A stretch of DNA of 64,000 nucleotides from Pseudoalteromonas arabiensis (GCF_001550155.1 NZ_LRUF01000008.1:186001-250000); one strand, 5' to 3'. Positions 25,606-36,289 are shown, counted from the stretch's first letter. The notes: generated from the sequence alone by a model not told the origin. Made by a program: numbers and translations.

Positions 25606-25891
25606 AATTGGCGATAACTCAGCAAGGTTGCAATGAGTCTATAAAAGACGACTGACTGTAAGATCCGCTTTTTTGTTCAAACTCAACTAAGTGCCCAAGA
25701 TAATTGATTTTTGAGTTTACAATATGCACAAATAGAAAAGCCGCTACATGTGTACTTTCCCCTCAATAGTAATGTAAATTCCTAAGTTAAAATTAGCCCA
25801 CAAACCGCGCTGAATCATCAAATAAAAACTGACCAGCAATAATCCCTCAGGTAAGGTCATGAAAATGACATGGATGCACTATTTAATAAAA

Positions 25892-25921
25892 TTAGGAATT
25901 TTAACGTAAAGCGCGTATAAT
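25892..25921 (+). promoter_or_regulatory. ndk promoter
   Basis: A consensus -10 TATAAT at 25916-25921, preceded by GCGCG, has a weak -35 (TTAGGA, 25892-25897) 18 bases upstream. It lies 52 bases before the ndk start, with a GGAGC ribosome-binding site at about 25963. Confidence 0.65.
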
Positions 25922-25973
25922 TCGCGGCCGTTAATATTTAACCTTTTAAATTTAAAATTATTGGAGCATAAAG

Positions 25974-26405
25974 ATGGCTTTAGAGCGTACTTTTTCAATC
26001 GTAAAACCTGATGCAGTTGCTAAAAACCACATCGGTGCTATCTACAACCGTTTCGAAACTGCGGGTCTTAAAATCGTTGCAGCTAAAATGGTTCACCTTT
26101 CAAAAGAAAAAGCTGAAGGTTTCTACGCTGAGCACAGCGAGCGTCCTTTCTTCGGTGCTTTAGTTGAGTTCATGACATCTGGTCCAGTAATGGTTACTGT
26201 TCTTGAAGGTGAGAACGCAGTTCTTAAAAACCGTGAAATCATGGGTGCTACTAACCCTGCTGAAGCACTAGCTGGTACATTACGTGCTGACTACGCAGAC
26301 AGCATCGACGAAAACGCTGTTCACGGTTCAGACGCTGTTGAATCAGCTGCACGTGAAATCGCATACTTCTTCGCTGACGAAGAAATCTGCCCACGTACTC
26401 GTTAA
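25974..26405 (+). CDS. ndk: Nucleoside diphosphate kinase
   Basis: A 143-residue enzyme that transfers the gamma phosphate of ATP to other (d)NDPs in the cytoplasm. It begins with the family-standard [15 protein letters not shown], and the phosphohistidine is in [12 protein letters not shown] near residue 117. Length matches E. coli Ndk. Codon use is strongly biased to preferred codons, as for highly expressed genes. It stands alone with its own promoter and terminator, next to rlmN as in many gammaproteobacteria. Confidence 0.97.
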   Translation: MALERTFSIVKPDAVAKNHIGAIYNRFETAGLKIVAAKMVHLSKEKAEGFYAEHSERPFFGALVEFMTSGPVMVTVLEGENAVLKNREIMGATNPAEALAGTLRADYADSIDENAVHGSDAVESAAREIAYFFADEEICPRTR

Positions 26406-26439
26406 TTTCGAGTTCACAGCTAAGTCTGTGATGCAGAAG

Positions 26440-26466
26440 AAAAAGGGCTTTCGGGCCCTTTTTTAG
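26440..26466 (+). terminator. ndk terminator
   Basis: Stem AAAAAGGGC (26440-26448) / GCCCTTTTT (26455-26463) with a 6-base TTTCGG loop, then a T-run. A classic Rho-independent terminator 35 bases after the ndk stop. Confidence 0.9.
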
Positions 26467-26510
26467 TCATTAGCTAAGCCTGTTATAAATCTGTTTAGCT
26501 AATGACTAAA
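26462..26510. repeat. Perfect 16-bp inverted repeat after the ndk terminator
   Basis: TTTAGTCATTAGCTAA (26462-26477) and TTAGCTAATGACTAAA (26495-26510) are exact reverse complements around a 17-base spacer. It abuts the ndk terminator and precedes the rlmN promoter region. It is a possible second terminator or regulatory palindrome. Confidence 0.75.
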
Positions 26511-26580
26511 GCGATTAAATAATATACAATCGCGCACCCAAATTATTAATACCATCACCGTCACTGATTGAGGTTGTTTC

Positions 26581-27711
26581 ATGGCCACTGAAAAAAAGAT
26601 TAACTTATTAGATTTAAACCGAGATGCAATGCGCGAGCTATTTGTATCGTTCGGTGAAAAGCCATTTCGTGGCGATCAGGTGATGAAATGGATTTATCAT
26701 TTTGGTGTAGACAATTTTGACGACATGACGAACGTCAACAAAAAGCTGAAAGAGAAGCTTAAAGCTGAGTGTGAAATTGTCGCTCCTGAGATCTCAGTTA
26801 AACAAGTAGCAAGTGATGGCACCATCAAATATGCTCTTTTGCTACAAGGCGGCCAAGAAGTTGAAGCTGTGTGGATCCCAGAAAAAGATCGTGCAACTTT
26901 ATGTGTTTCATCACAAGTTGGTTGTGCGCTTGAATGTACATTCTGCTCAACAGCACAACAAGGCTTCAACCGTAACTTAGCGGTGTCTGAAATCATTGGT
27001 CAAGTTTGGCGTGTCGCCAAAGACATCGGTTTAGATGGCGACAGTACTAAACGCCCTGTAACTAACGTTGTAATGATGGGCATGGGTGAGCCATTGCTTA
27101 ATCTTAAAAACGTTGTGCCAGCGATGGAGCTGATGATGGATGATTGGGGTTTTGGCCTGTCAAAACGCCGTGTAACATTAAGTACATCAGGTGTGGTGCC
27201 TGCGCTTGATTTATTAAAAGAGAAGATCGACGTCGCACTCGCTATTTCACTCCATGCGCCAAACAATGAGCTGCGTGATGTACTTGTACCAATTAATAAA
27301 AAGTACCCAATTGAAGAGTTTTTAGCGGCGTGTCGTCGTTATATTGATGGCTCTAAAGCAAACAAAGACGTGACAATTGAGTACGTCATGCTGCAAGGTG
27401 TCAACGACAGCACAGATCAAGCCCATGAACTAGTTAAAACACTCAAAGGCACACCATCGAAAGTAAACCTGATTCCATTTAACCCATTCCCAGGTAATGA
27501 ATATGGCCGTTCGAGCAATAGCCGCATAGACCGTTTCTCTAAAGTATTACAAGCTGCAGGTATTACCTGTATTGTTCGTCGTACTCGCGGTGATGACATT
27601 GATGCAGCATGTGGTCAGTTAGTAGGTGATGTTGTTGACCGCACCAAACGCCTAGCGAAAAAGAAAATGCGTGAAGACAATGCAATTTCGGTGAACATTC
27701 ACCAAGCATAA
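26581..27711 (+). CDS. rlmN: Dual-specificity RNA methyltransferase RlmN
   Basis: A 376-residue radical-SAM enzyme that methylates C2 of A2503 in 23S rRNA and A37 in some tRNAs. The CX3CX2C cluster motif is in [15 protein letters not shown] near residue 125. GMGEPLLN and the SAM-binding STSGVVPAL follow, and the C-terminal catalytic Cys is in DIDAACGQL near 350. Length matches E. coli RlmN. As in E. coli it heads the stretch leading to pilW, rodZ and ispG, from which it is separated by its own hairpin terminator. Confidence 0.97.
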   Translation: MATEKKINLLDLNRDAMRELFVSFGEKPFRGDQVMKWIYHFGVDNFDDMTNVNKKLKEKLKAECEIVAPEISVKQVASDGTIKYALLLQGGQEVEAVWIPEKDRATLCVSSQVGCALECTFCSTAQQGFNRNLAVSEIIGQVWRVAKDIGLDGDSTKRPVTNVVMMGMGEPLLNLKNVVPAMELMMDDWGFGLSKRRVTLSTSGVVPALDLLKEKIDVALAISLHAPNNELRDVLVPINKKYPIEEFLAACRRYIDGSKANKDVTIEYVMLQGVNDSTDQAHELVKTLKGTPSKVNLIPFNPFPGNEYGRSSNSRIDRFSKVLQAAGITCIVRRTRGDDIDAACGQLVGDVVDRTKRLAKKKMREDNAISVNIHQA

Positions 27712-27728
27712 ACACGAAAATAAAAGAT

Positions 27729-27785
27729 AAGCCTTTGTAGCAAGCCTGTTATTTTTAAAATAATAGATGCAACACAAAGGCTTTT
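27729..27785 (+). terminator. Hairpin terminator after rlmN
   Basis: AAGCCTTTGT (27729-27738) pairs with ACAAAGGCTT (27774-27783) around an internal AT-rich arm, with TT following. It lies 18 bases after the rlmN stop. Confidence 0.6.
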
Positions 27786-27825
27786 CGGTAAGATAGGCAT
27801 ACGGAATCAAACAAGAGATTAGGTA

Positions 27826-29484
27826 ATGCGATCTTTACTTGCCATAACTGTTAGTACTTTAGCATTAACAGGATGTGTCACAGAAAACAGCTATAACGGC
27901 AGTAACAAACCGGTTGTAGAGAACAAAATCAACAACACAGGTGCGGCACGCACACGTATAGCACTTGCTCTACAGTATTTAAAAACTGGCAATAACTCGC
28001 AAGCAAAATATAACCTAGAACGTGCTGCTGATTTTGCTCCTGAGCTCCCTGAAGTTCATTACTCTCTTGCTTATTATTATCAACAGGTTGATGAACCTGA
28101 ACTTGCAGACAAAGCTTATCAACAAGCATTACGCATTGACCCTAATGATCCTAATACATTAAATAACTATGGTGTGTTTTTGTGCGGTATTGGTGAATAT
28201 GACCGCGCAGCCGAAGAACTGCTTAAAGCTATTTCAATTCCGAGCTACATCCGAGTAGCAGAAAGTTATGAAAACTTAGCCTTGTGTGCTATTGAATTTG
28301 ATGACTTTGAAAATGCAGAAAAATACTTAAAATCGGCCCTGAGTCATAGTTCACAACGCCCTTCTTCGCTGATCAGCCTTGCTGGTTTATATTATGCAAA
28401 AAGCGACTTGCATAAGGCACAAGAGGTCGTCGAAAAATATGAAGCGACCGGCAGAGTGACACCACGCGCGCTCATGCTAAGTTATTTAATTCAGCAACGC
28501 ATGGGACATATAGAAAAAGCCCAAACCACCGCAGGGATTATTTTACAAACGTACCCAGGTTCAACTGAGGCCAAAGCAATTTCATCGGAGCAACTAAAAC
28601 GCACTGAATTTGAAATTTTGCGCGAAAAGTATCGTCAATCACAGCTCAAAGAGCTACAGGTCTCAAACAACACCTTTGCTGTCAGTAAAGATCAACCCAA
28701 AATACGCATTGTGAAGAAAAAAGCACCGCCAAAAACTTCGCAACCACAAGTGATAGCAGCAAAAGTAGCAGCACCAGCAGCGCAACCATCAGCTGTAAAA
28801 GCTGAAAGTGCGGTTGTTCAAAATACGCCAACCGATAATTCAGTAAACCAAAAAACAACAATAGAAGAGCCAACTGAAGTAACAACTTCACCTAGCACGA
28901 CAGTAGCAGCTCCCGTTGCAACACAGAGTGACGATATTACTATTGTCTCGTTTGGTGCGCCAAAAAAACCTGCCACCAAGCAGCAAACAACAGCGCAATC
29001 TCAAGCGAAAAGTAATGACGCGAGCACGGTTGTTTTTTACGAAGCAGAAAAAGATGAAAGCGTGTTTAGTGCAAACTCAAAAGAGACTCAAAACACCACC
29101 CAAACGCACTTTAGTGTAACGAACGAGCATACAAACTTACCGATGCTGAACCCAAGTGTACCTGCGCTGAATATCCCTTATCATATTATTCAAAACGGCG
29201 AAAACCTGTTTAGCATTTCGGTGCGATACAATGTTAAACTACAGAAAATTTTGCAGTGGAATGGCTTAAAGGAATCGGATCGTGTGCAAAACGGCACAAA
29301 AATCTATTTAAATGATCCGCACATTTATCACAACATAAATACCGGTGATACCCTTTTTGGCATTGCCACTGAGCACAGCGTGTTGATCGATCAATTAATG
29401 CGCTGGAACAAATTAAGTCCAGATGTTGCCCTCGAACCTGGACATAGACTCTTATTGGTAGACCCTGACTCATACGCATTATGA
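27826..29484 (+). CDS. pilW: Type IV pilus assembly lipoprotein PilW/PilF with two C-terminal LysM domains
   Basis: A 552-residue lipoprotein with lipobox LTGC (cleavage near residue 17). Residues 35-250 contain about six TPR helices pairs of the PilW/PilF type (RIALALQYLKTGNNSQAKYNLERA, LNNYGVFLCGIGEYDRAAEEL), which in pilus systems assemble the outer-membrane secretin PilQ. Residues 290-430 are a Pro/Ala/Thr/Gln-rich linker. Two LysM domains follow (about 447-495 and 498-547, YHIIQNGENLFSISVRYNV and YHNINTGDTLFGIATEHSV). Usual PilW/PilF proteins are about 250 residues, so the linker and LysM pair are an added peptidoglycan-binding half. Its stop overlaps the rodZ start by 4 bases. Confidence 0.88.
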   Translation: MRSLLAITVSTLALTGCVTENSYNGSNKPVVENKINNTGAARTRIALALQYLKTGNNSQAKYNLERAADFAPELPEVHYSLAYYYQQVDEPELADKAYQQALRIDPNDPNTLNNYGVFLCGIGEYDRAAEELLKAISIPSYIRVAESYENLALCAIEFDDFENAEKYLKSALSHSSQRPSSLISLAGLYYAKSDLHKAQEVVEKYEATGRVTPRALMLSYLIQQRMGHIEKAQTTAGIILQTYPGSTEAKAISSEQLKRTEFEILREKYRQSQLKELQVSNNTFAVSKDQPKIRIVKKKAPPKTSQPQVIAAKVAAPAAQPSAVKAESAVVQNTPTDNSVNQKTTIEEPTEVTTSPSTTVAAPVATQSDDITIVSFGAPKKPATKQQTTAQSQAKSNDASTVVFYEAEKDESVFSANSKETQNTTQTHFSVTNEHTNLPMLNPSVPALNIPYHIIQNGENLFSISVRYNVKLQKILQWNGLKESDRVQNGTKIYLNDPHIYHNINTGDTLFGIATEHSVLIDQLMRWNKLSPDVALEPGHRLLLVDPDSYAL

Positions 29485-30359
29485 ATGAAGAAAAAAATAC
29501 AGAACAACCGCAAGAAACGCTCGGCCAAGTACTAAAACAGCACCGCGAAAAAGCGGGAATGAGCCTTGAGCAGCTTGCAGGTGCATTGAAATTATCAGTG
29601 TTACAATTACAACGTTTAGAAAATGACGAGCACACACTTCTTGGCCCTGCTACTTTTGTAAAAGGCTATGTAAAAAGCTATTGCCGAGAGCTAAAACTAG
29701 ACTGCCAAGAGATTCTCACTCTCTTACCAGAACATGTTGAACCAACTAAAAAGTCCAACATGCAAAGCTTTTCTCGTCGCACAGAAAAAGAAGCGCACGA
29801 CAGTCGATTAATGCTATTCAGCTATTTTATTTTAGCAATAGTCATTGGCTCATCCGTATTTTGGTGGTGGCAAAATAGCGCACCAAACTTAGAAGAGCCA
29901 GTGAATGCAGCCATGCCAAATCAGCTTGAAAAAAATGAGCCTGCGAGGCCGACTGAAGAGACGACAGCAGCTGTTCAGAATACAGAGCAAACAACTGGTT
30001 TATCTGAGCCGCAAAACACATCGTTAGATGAAACACCTGCGACACAAACTGTGGAACCGTCAAAACCTACGGTGTCTACCGCAATTGAAAAAACGAAAAA
30101 AAATGACCCTGAACATAGCACCATTGTAATGAACTTCAATGAAGATAGCTGGGTCGAAATACATGACGGCAATGGCGATCGTGTAGCCTTTGGTGTAAAA
30201 AAGGCAGGCTATGTGATGACAGTAACTGGCGCACAGCCTTTTAATATTGTGTTAGGCAAGCATCAAGTTGTTGATATTACTTTCCAAGGTGAAGCTATCG
30301 ACACCTCGCACTTTGCCAAAAATCGATTAGCTAAATTTACTTTACCGTTATCAGAGTAA
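29481..30359 (+). CDS. rodZ: Cytoskeleton protein RodZ
   Basis: A 292-residue bitopic protein. Residues 15-85 form the Xre-type helix-turn-helix that binds MreB ([20 protein letters not shown]), residues 112-132 form the transmembrane helix, and residues 135-205 a Thr/Glu/Pro-rich periplasmic linker. Residues 210-292 form the DUF4115 beta domain ([22 protein letters not shown]). RodZ links MreB to the elongasome and sets rod shape. It overlaps pilW by an ATGA and ends 5 bases before ispG, so the three are one transcript. Confidence 0.93.
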   Translation: MNEEKNTEQPQETLGQVLKQHREKAGMSLEQLAGALKLSVLQLQRLENDEHTLLGPATFVKGYVKSYCRELKLDCQEILTLLPEHVEPTKKSNMQSFSRRTEKEAHDSRLMLFSYFILAIVIGSSVFWWWQNSAPNLEEPVNAAMPNQLEKNEPARPTEETTAAVQNTEQTTGLSEPQNTSLDETPATQTVEPSKPTVSTAIEKTKKNDPEHSTIVMNFNEDSWVEIHDGNGDRVAFGVKKAGYVMTVTGAQPFNIVLGKHQVVDITFQGEAIDTSHFAKNRLAKFTLPLSE

Positions 30360-30364
30360 CCACA

Positions 30365-31483
30365 ATGTTTTCAGAATCTCCCATTAAACGCAGAAAATCG
30401 AAACGTATCAATGTAGGTAACGTTCCGATTGGTGACGGCGCCCCGATTGCTGTTCAGTCAATGACAAATACTGATACGCTTGATGTTGATGCCACTGTGG
30501 CGCAAATCCAAGCTATTCAAGATGCAGGCGCCGATATTGTTCGTGTTTCAGTCCCAACGATGGATGCTGCTGAAGCGTTTAAAAGCATTAAAGAGCAAGT
30601 GACTATTCCACTTGTGACGGATATTCATTTTGACTACCGAATTGCGCTAAAAGTAGCACAATATGGCGCTGACTGTTTACGTATCAATCCTGGTAATATT
30701 GGTAGCGAAGAGCGTATTCGTGCTGTCGTTGATTCTGCGCGCGAGCATAATATTCCAATTCGTATTGGTGTAAATGGCGGCTCATTAGAGCGTGACTTAC
30801 AAGAAAAGTACGGTGAACCAACACCAGAAGCCTTGCTTGAATCAGCAATGCGTCATGTTGAAATTCTACAACGTTTAGACTTTGATCAATTTAAAGTGTC
30901 GGTTAAAGCATCTGATGTATTTTTAGCTGTGGGTGCGTATCGATTACTTGCGAAAGAAATTGACCAACCGTTGCACCTAGGTATCACTGAAGCAGGCGGT
31001 ATGCGTTCTGGCTCTGTTAAGTCAGCCGTTGGTTTAGGAATGCTACTTGCCGAAGGCATTGGTGATACATTACGCGTTTCCCTTGCTGCAGATCCCGTGC
31101 AAGAAATTAAAGTGGGTTTTGATATTTTAAAATCACTGCGCATTCGCTCACGCGGCATTAACTTCATTGCCTGCCCTAGCTGCTCACGCCAAGAGTTTGA
31201 TGTGGTAAGTACCATGAACCAGCTCGAAGAACGTTTAGAAGACGTTGTTGAACCCATGTCAGTGTCAGTTATTGGCTGTGTGGTAAATGGCCCAGGCGAA
31301 GCACTTGTTAGCGATATTGGTCTTGCAGGCGCAAATCGCCGTTCAGGTTTATACATCAACGGTGAGCGTCAAAAAGCACGTATCGATAACGACAACATTG
31401 TTGAGCAACTTGAAGGGTATGTGCGTGACTTTATCGCTAAAAAAGAAAAAGAAACGCCAATCGACATCAAAATAGTAGAATAA
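30365..31483 (+). CDS. ispG: 4-hydroxy-3-methylbut-2-enyl diphosphate synthase IspG
   Basis: A 372-residue [4Fe-4S] enzyme of the MEP isoprenoid pathway that converts MEcPP to HMBPP. It starts [24 protein letters not shown] and has QSMTNTDT. The cluster cysteines lie in [10 protein letters not shown] (about 270 and 273) and [10 protein letters not shown] (about 305), with the Glu ligand in NGPGEA. Length is as for the E. coli enzyme. It is followed by a terminator and the separate hisS promoter. Confidence 0.97.
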   Translation: MFSESPIKRRKSKRINVGNVPIGDGAPIAVQSMTNTDTLDVDATVAQIQAIQDAGADIVRVSVPTMDAAEAFKSIKEQVTIPLVTDIHFDYRIALKVAQYGADCLRINPGNIGSEERIRAVVDSAREHNIPIRIGVNGGSLERDLQEKYGEPTPEALLESAMRHVEILQRLDFDQFKVSVKASDVFLAVGAYRLLAKEIDQPLHLGITEAGGMRSGSVKSAVGLGMLLAEGIGDTLRVSLAADPVQEIKVGFDILKSLRIRSRGINFIACPSCSRQEFDVVSTMNQLEERLEDVVEPMSVSVIGCVVNGPGEALVSDIGLAGANRRSGLYINGERQKARIDNDNIVEQLEGYVRDFIAKKEKETPIDIKIVE

Positions 31484-31495
31484 TTAGCATATAGT

Positions 31496-31521
31496 CGGCA
31501 AACCCTTGGGTTTGCCGTTTA
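31496..31521 (+). terminator. ispG terminator
   Basis: CGGCAAACCC (31496-31505) / GGGTTTGCCG (31508-31517) with a 2-base TT loop followed by TTT. The stem is strong and ends the pilW-rodZ-ispG transcript. Confidence 0.75.
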
Positions 31522-31545
31522 CCTTTACCGTCCAAACGGTATAAT
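31518..31545 (+). promoter_or_regulatory. hisS promoter
   Basis: A consensus -10 TATAAT at 31540-31545 with -35 TTTACC at 31518-31523, spacer 16 bases. It lies 72 bases before the GTG start of hisS. Confidence 0.65.
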
Positions 31546-31616
31546 AACGGGTCAATTTTTCAGTTTTCTTGATGCGCAGAACATTTTTGCGCAAGTACAG
31601 TATTTAGGATTTATCA

Positions 31617-32891
31617 GTGGCAAAACAAATTCAGGCAGTGCGTGGTATGAACGATTGTCTGCCAGGCGATACGCAAATTTGGCAGAAAGTAGAAGACATT
31701 TTACGTGAAACAGTTTCATCGTTTGGTTATCAAGAAATTCGTTTTCCTATTGTTGAGTCGACCGATCTTTTTAAGCGTTCAATCGGTGAAGTAACCGATA
31801 TCGTTGAAAAGGAAATGTACACCTTTGCTGACCGAAATGGTGATAACCTAACTCTTCGCCCTGAAGGGACTGCGGTATGTGTGCGTGCAGGTAATCAAAA
31901 TGGTTTACTGTACAACCAAGAACAACGTTTATGGTACATGGGCCCGATGTTTCGTCACGAGCGTCCACAAAAAGGCCGTTACCGTCAATTCCACCAATTT
32001 GGCTTAGAAACATTCGGCATCGCCACTGCTGATATCGATGCAGAAGTTATTTTGCTAACAGCTCAATTATGGAAAGAATTTGGTATCAGCGAGCACGTTC
32101 GTCTTGAGCTTAACTCACTAGGTTCTAACGAAGCGCGTGCTGAATACCGTGATGCACTTGTAGCTTACTTAGAGCAACACGTCGATGTGCTCGATGAAGA
32201 CTCAAAGCGTCGTATGCACACTAACCCATTACGCGTTCTAGATAGTAAAAACCCTGATGTACAAGCTATTTTAACAGATGCTCCTAAGCTATCTGAGCAC
32301 TTAGACGCTGAATCAAAAGAACATTTTGAAAATTTATGTGAACGTTTAGACGCCGCAGGCGTCGAATACACGGTAAATGAAAAGCTCGTGCGCGGCCTTG
32401 ACTACTACAACCGCACCGTTTTTGAGTGGGTGACAGATAGCCTAGGCGCACAAGGAACGGTTTGTGCCGGTGGCCGTTATGATGGCCTAGTTGAACAACT
32501 TGGTGGTAAAGCCACGCCAGCGGTTGGTTTTGCAATGGGTCTTGAGCGCTTAGTACTGTTACTTCAAGCGTTAGAATCCGTTGGTGACATTCGCCGTAGT
32601 GCTGATGTATATTTGGCAGCCATGGGCGATAAAGCCAGTATTCAAGCACCGCTTATTGCCGCTCAATTACGTAAAGATGTTGCGGGCTTACGTGTGATGG
32701 TGCACGCTGGCGGCGGCAACTTTAAAAAGCAATTAAAACGCGCAGATAAGAGCGATGCATTAGTCGCGGTAATTATCGGCGAAGATGAATTAGAACAAGG
32801 CGTTGTGACTATTAAGTACTTACGAGAGCGTAAAGAACAAGTCACCCTAAAATTAGAAGAAGCGAAGACGCTACTTGCTGCGCTTATATAA
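31617..32891 (+). CDS. hisS: Histidyl-tRNA synthetase
   Basis: A 424-residue class II aminoacyl-tRNA synthetase that charges tRNA-His. The N-terminus has [12 protein letters not shown], motif 2 lies in [18 protein letters not shown] near residue 115, and the HisRS-specific [15 protein letters not shown] is at about 260. Motif 3 is [12 protein letters not shown] near 310 and the anticodon-binding domain occupies 330-424. The start is a GTG at 31617, preceded by TAGGA, because the protein must begin [10 protein letters not shown] and no ATG is available there. Confidence 0.97.
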   Translation: MAKQIQAVRGMNDCLPGDTQIWQKVEDILRETVSSFGYQEIRFPIVESTDLFKRSIGEVTDIVEKEMYTFADRNGDNLTLRPEGTAVCVRAGNQNGLLYNQEQRLWYMGPMFRHERPQKGRYRQFHQFGLETFGIATADIDAEVILLTAQLWKEFGISEHVRLELNSLGSNEARAEYRDALVAYLEQHVDVLDEDSKRRMHTNPLRVLDSKNPDVQAILTDAPKLSEHLDAESKEHFENLCERLDAAGVEYTVNEKLVRGLDYYNRTVFEWVTDSLGAQGTVCAGGRYDGLVEQLGGKATPAVGFAMGLERLVLLLQALESVGDIRRSADVYLAAMGDKASIQAPLIAAQLRKDVAGLRVMVHAGGGNFKKQLKRADKSDALVAVIIGEDELEQGVVTIKYLRERKEQVTLKLEEAKTLLAALI

Positions 32892-32915
32892 GCCCAGTGA
32901 GCAACAGAGGTAAGC

Positions 32916-33536
32916 ATGGATATTTATTCAACAGAAGAACAACAAGCAGAAGCGATTAAACGCTTTTTCCGTGAAAATGGTGTCGCACTAGCTATTGGTA
33001 TTGTTGCTGGTTTAGGTGGTTTATACGGTTGGAAAGCGTATAACCAAAACCAAATCACAACAGCTGAAACAGCATCAGATTCTTTCACTAAACTTGTTGA
33101 TAGCGGCGCAGTGTTAGACAAAGCAGATACGTTTATCAATGAGAATAGCGAATCAAGTTACAGTACTCTAACAGCATTTGTTGCAGCAAAAGAAGCAGTA
33201 GAAAAAAATGATCTTGATGCAGCAAGCGAAAAGCTTAACTGGATCATCACGAATGAGAAAAACCCTGAGTTAAAAGCAACGGCTGCAACACGTCTTGCAC
33301 GTGTTCATATTGCCCAAAAACAATATGACCAAGCGCTGGCTACTTTAAACTCGCAGTTACCTGAATCATTTGCAGCAACTGTCGCTGAACTTAAAGGTGA
33401 TATTTTTTCTGCGCAAGGTGATAAGGCTCAGGCACGTACACAGTATCAAGCAGCTGCTGACAAAGGGGGTCTTGAGAATAACCCTTTATTACAAATTAAA
33501 CTTGATGACTTAGCACAAACTAGCCCAGCGGCGTAA
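32916..33536 (+). CDS. yfgM: YfgM, ancillary SecYEG translocon / BAM-associated protein
   Basis: A 206-residue membrane-anchored protein. Residues 1-20 are cytoplasmic (YSTEEQQAEAIKRFFRENG), residues 22-42 a transmembrane helix (VALAIGIVAGLGGLYGWKAY) and the rest periplasmic TPR-like helices. In E. coli YfgM works with PpiD at SecYEG to hand proteins to periplasmic chaperones. It is 24 bases after hisS and 9 bases before bamB, the conserved hisS-yfgM-bamB-der order. Confidence 0.93.
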   Translation: MDIYSTEEQQAEAIKRFFRENGVALAIGIVAGLGGLYGWKAYNQNQITTAETASDSFTKLVDSGAVLDKADTFINENSESSYSTLTAFVAAKEAVEKNDLDAASEKLNWIITNEKNPELKATAATRLARVHIAQKQYDQALATLNSQLPESFAATVAELKGDIFSAQGDKAQARTQYQAAADKGGLENNPLLQIKLDDLAQTSPAA

Positions 33537-33545
33537 GGGGTTAAG

Positions 33546-34724
33546 ATGAAGAAGTTAACAGCGGCTACACTTGCTCTGTGTATTGCAACCCTAACAGGGT
33601 GTTCGTCAAGTGATGACGAAGAAGAATTAGTGCTGCCAGAAATCGTTAATCAATTTGAAACAGACATCATTTGGCAAGAATCAATCGGTGATGGTGTAGA
33701 GCATTACTTTTCTCGCCTGACACCTGCAGTGCATAATGATGTTGTGTATGTAGCGAACCGTGAAGGTGAAGTTGAAGCCCTATCGCTTGAAAATGGCGAT
33801 ACACTATGGCAAACAGACGTACGTGAAAACCCAGCATTTTGGCCATGGGAAAGTACAGAAAGCGCGAAGCTTTCTGGCGGTATTTTACAAGCATACGGCA
33901 AAATTTTTGTTGGCTCTGAGCACGGCTACTTAACCGCGCTTGATCGCGAAACAGGTGAAATTGCCTGGCGTAAAACCATGCCTGGTGAAGTACTGTCTAA
34001 ACCAGCCGCCGGTGATGGTCTGGTGTTCGTTAACTTAGGCTCAGGTAAACTATTAGCTGTTCACCCAGATACCGGTGAAGAGCGTTGGCGCTTTGAACAA
34101 GAAGTACCCCCTCTTACGTTACGCGGGCAAAGCTCTCCAACCGTTGCAAATGGTGGCGTTCTACTTGGCCTTGAAACGGGCCGATTAAGCGTGCTTATTT
34201 CAGAAAATGGCTACTCTGCATGGAGTGCTGAAATTGCAACGCCAAAAGGGGCTTCTGAATTCGAGCGTCTTGTTGATGTTGATACACAAGCATTAATTAG
34301 TGGCCCATATGCTTACGCTATCGCCTATAATGGTAACTTAGCAGCTGTTGATATTCGTTCTGGTAATGTTGTCTGGAAACGAGAGTACAGCAGCTATCGT
34401 GACTTATCTATGGATAGCCAACACATTTACGTTGTCGATAGCGATGGCGTAATTTATGCTTTAGATAAATCATCAGGCATTGAACGTTGGAGTCAGCCAG
34501 CACTGCGCGGTTGGTACCTTACAGGACCAACCATTGCAGGGAATTATATAGCCCTTGGCGACCAAGAAGGTAACCTACATTGGCTAAATAAAGAAACAGG
34601 TGAGCTTGTTTCTCGTGAAGACTTTGACAGCTCAGGTTTCTTCGTTGAGCCTGTTGTTGCTGGTGACAAATTAATTTTATACACCCGAGATGGTGAAGTT
34701 AGCGCGGTCAAAATTCCAGACTAA
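33546..34724 (+). CDS. bamB: Outer membrane assembly lipoprotein BamB
   Basis: A 392-residue lipoprotein with lipobox LTGC at residues 17-20 followed by an Asp/Glu-rich tether. The rest is an eight-bladed PQQ-like propeller with the repeated GxxxALDxxTGxxxWR pattern (YLTALDRETGEIAWR, LLAVHPDTGEERWR, YALDKSSGIERW). BamB binds BamA POTRA domains and assists beta-barrel insertion, which matters for the large TonB receptors of this genome. A strong hairpin terminator follows. Confidence 0.95.
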   Translation: MKKLTAATLALCIATLTGCSSSDDEEELVLPEIVNQFETDIIWQESIGDGVEHYFSRLTPAVHNDVVYVANREGEVEALSLENGDTLWQTDVRENPAFWPWESTESAKLSGGILQAYGKIFVGSEHGYLTALDRETGEIAWRKTMPGEVLSKPAAGDGLVFVNLGSGKLLAVHPDTGEERWRFEQEVPPLTLRGQSSPTVANGGVLLGLETGRLSVLISENGYSAWSAEIATPKGASEFERLVDVDTQALISGPYAYAIAYNGNLAAVDIRSGNVVWKREYSSYRDLSMDSQHIYVVDSDGVIYALDKSSGIERWSQPALRGWYLTGPTIAGNYIALGDQEGNLHWLNKETGELVSREDFDSSGFFVEPVVAGDKLILYTRDGEVSAVKIPD

Positions 34725-34751
34725 CTTATTAATATTACTTGTACTTTTTAT

Positions 34752-34791
34752 AAGGCTTCGCTTAGCGAAGCCTTTTGTTGTTTTTTTAAGA
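34752..34791 (+). terminator. bamB terminator
   Basis: AAGGCTTCGC (34752-34761) / GCGAAGCCTT (34765-34774), 3-base TTA loop, then TT and a later seven-T run at 34781-34787. It lies 27 bases after bamB and immediately before the der ribosome-binding site (AGAGG). Confidence 0.8.
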
Positions 34792-34799
34792 GGTAGTTT

Positions 34800-36269
34800 A
34801 TGCTTCCCGTGATCGCTCTTGTTGGGCGACCCAATGTGGGCAAATCCACATTATTTAACCGTTTAACACGTACTCGTGACGCCCTCGTTGCCGACTTTCC
34901 TGGCTTAACACGAGATAGAAAATATGGCCAAGCTGATTACGATGGCTATGAATTTATCGTGGTAGACACGGGCGGTATCGACGGCTCAGAACATGGTATC
35001 GAAACTGAAATGGCTGAGCAGTCGCTACTTGCGATTGAAGAGGCTGATATCGTCTTATTTTTAGTTGATGCCCGCGCGGGTATGACTGCCGCAGACCAAG
35101 CAATTGCTAATCACTTGCGTAAACAGCAAAAAAAATGCTTTGTTGTTGCCAATAAGGTAGATGGTATTGATGCAGACTCCTACTGTGCAGAGTTTTTCCA
35201 ATTAAGCTTAGGTGATATTCATCATATTGCGGCGGCTCACGGCCGTGGCATCACACAACTACTTGAAACAACTCTACAACCTGTGATCGCTGAACTGGCA
35301 GGTGAAACAGAAGAGCTTGAAGAAAGCGATGACGAACTCGTTGATCTTTACAGTGAAGATGAAGAAGGCGAAGACAATGCGCAAGCCTTTGCCGATAAGC
35401 CTGTAAAGCTCGCTATTATTGGTCGTCCTAACGTAGGTAAGTCAACACTAACAAACCGTATCTTGGGTGAAGAACGTGTTATTGTTTACGATATGCCAGG
35501 TACAACACGCGACTCTATCTACATTCCGATGACCCGTAACGATAAAGAGTACATCTTAATCGATACCGCCGGTGTTCGTAAGCGCAAGAAAGTAAGCGAT
35601 GTAGTTGAAAAGTTCTCAGTGATCAAAACCCTTAAAGCAATTGAAGATGCTAACGTTGTATTGTTAGTAGTTGATGCGCGCGAAGGTATTTCTGATCAAG
35701 ACTTAAGCTTACTTGGCTTTGCTCTTAATGCGGGCCGCTCGTTGGTTGTTGCGGTAAACAAATGGGATGGCCTTGACGATTACGTGAAAGAGCGTATTAA
35801 ATCAGAACTTGACCGCCGTTTAGGTTTTATTGACTTCGCTCGTTTACACTTTATATCTGCGCTACATGGTACCGGTGTTGGTCACTTGTTTGAGTCAGTG
35901 GACGAAGCGTATGAGTCAGCAACTAAGCGTATCAGCACAGCGATGCTACGTCGTATCATGGATATGGCACAAGCAGACCACCAGCCGCCACTCGTTCGTG
36001 GTCGTCGTGTTAAACTTAAGTATGCACATGCCGGTGGTTATAACCCGCCACGTATCGTTATTCATGGTAACCAAGTGCATGACTTACCAGACAGCTACAA
36101 GCGCTACCTAATGAATTACTATCGTAAAGCATTAGGTATTATGGGCACGCCAATCAAAATTGAATTCAGAGAAGGCGATAACCCATACGCAGGCCGTACC
36201 AATAAAGTAACGCTATCGCAAAAACGTAAAATACGTGCCTTTGCAAAAGAAAACCGTAATAAATCTTAA
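34800..36269 (+). CDS. der: Ribosome-biogenesis GTPase Der (EngA)
   Basis: A 489-residue protein with two tandem GTPase domains and a C-terminal KH-like domain, required for 50S assembly. G1 motifs are [14 protein letters not shown] at about residue 8 and [14 protein letters not shown] at about 209. G3 is DTGGI and DTAGV, G4 is NKVD and NKWD. An acidic linker (about 168-200) joins the GTPase domains, as in gammaproteobacterial Der. The basic C-terminus ([13 protein letters not shown]) contacts rRNA. Confidence 0.97.
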   Translation: MLPVIALVGRPNVGKSTLFNRLTRTRDALVADFPGLTRDRKYGQADYDGYEFIVVDTGGIDGSEHGIETEMAEQSLLAIEEADIVLFLVDARAGMTAADQAIANHLRKQQKKCFVVANKVDGIDADSYCAEFFQLSLGDIHHIAAAHGRGITQLLETTLQPVIAELAGETEELEESDDELVDLYSEDEEGEDNAQAFADKPVKLAIIGRPNVGKSTLTNRILGEERVIVYDMPGTTRDSIYIPMTRNDKEYILIDTAGVRKRKKVSDVVEKFSVIKTLKAIEDANVVLLVVDAREGISDQDLSLLGFALNAGRSLVVAVNKWDGLDDYVKERIKSELDRRLGFIDFARLHFISALHGTGVGHLFESVDEAYESATKRISTAMLRRIMDMAQADHQPPLVRGRRVKLKYAHAGGYNPPRIVIHGNQVHDLPDSYKRYLMNYYRKALGIMGTPIKIEFREGDNPYAGRTNKVTLSQKRKIRAFAKENRNKS

Positions 36270-36289
36270 CGACGGTATCTATTAAGATG

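Noticed and set aside
25859-25909. Short frame MKMTWMHYLIKLGILT before the ndk promoter
   Set aside because: Sixteen codons overlapping the -35 region of ndk, with no other support.
28682-29119. Open frames antisense or out of frame within the pilW linker
   Set aside because: Low-complexity shadows of the Ala/Thr/Gln-rich linker.
30886-31359. 157-codon minus-strand frame inside ispG
   Set aside because: Entirely antisense to a clearly identified gene and resembles nothing known.
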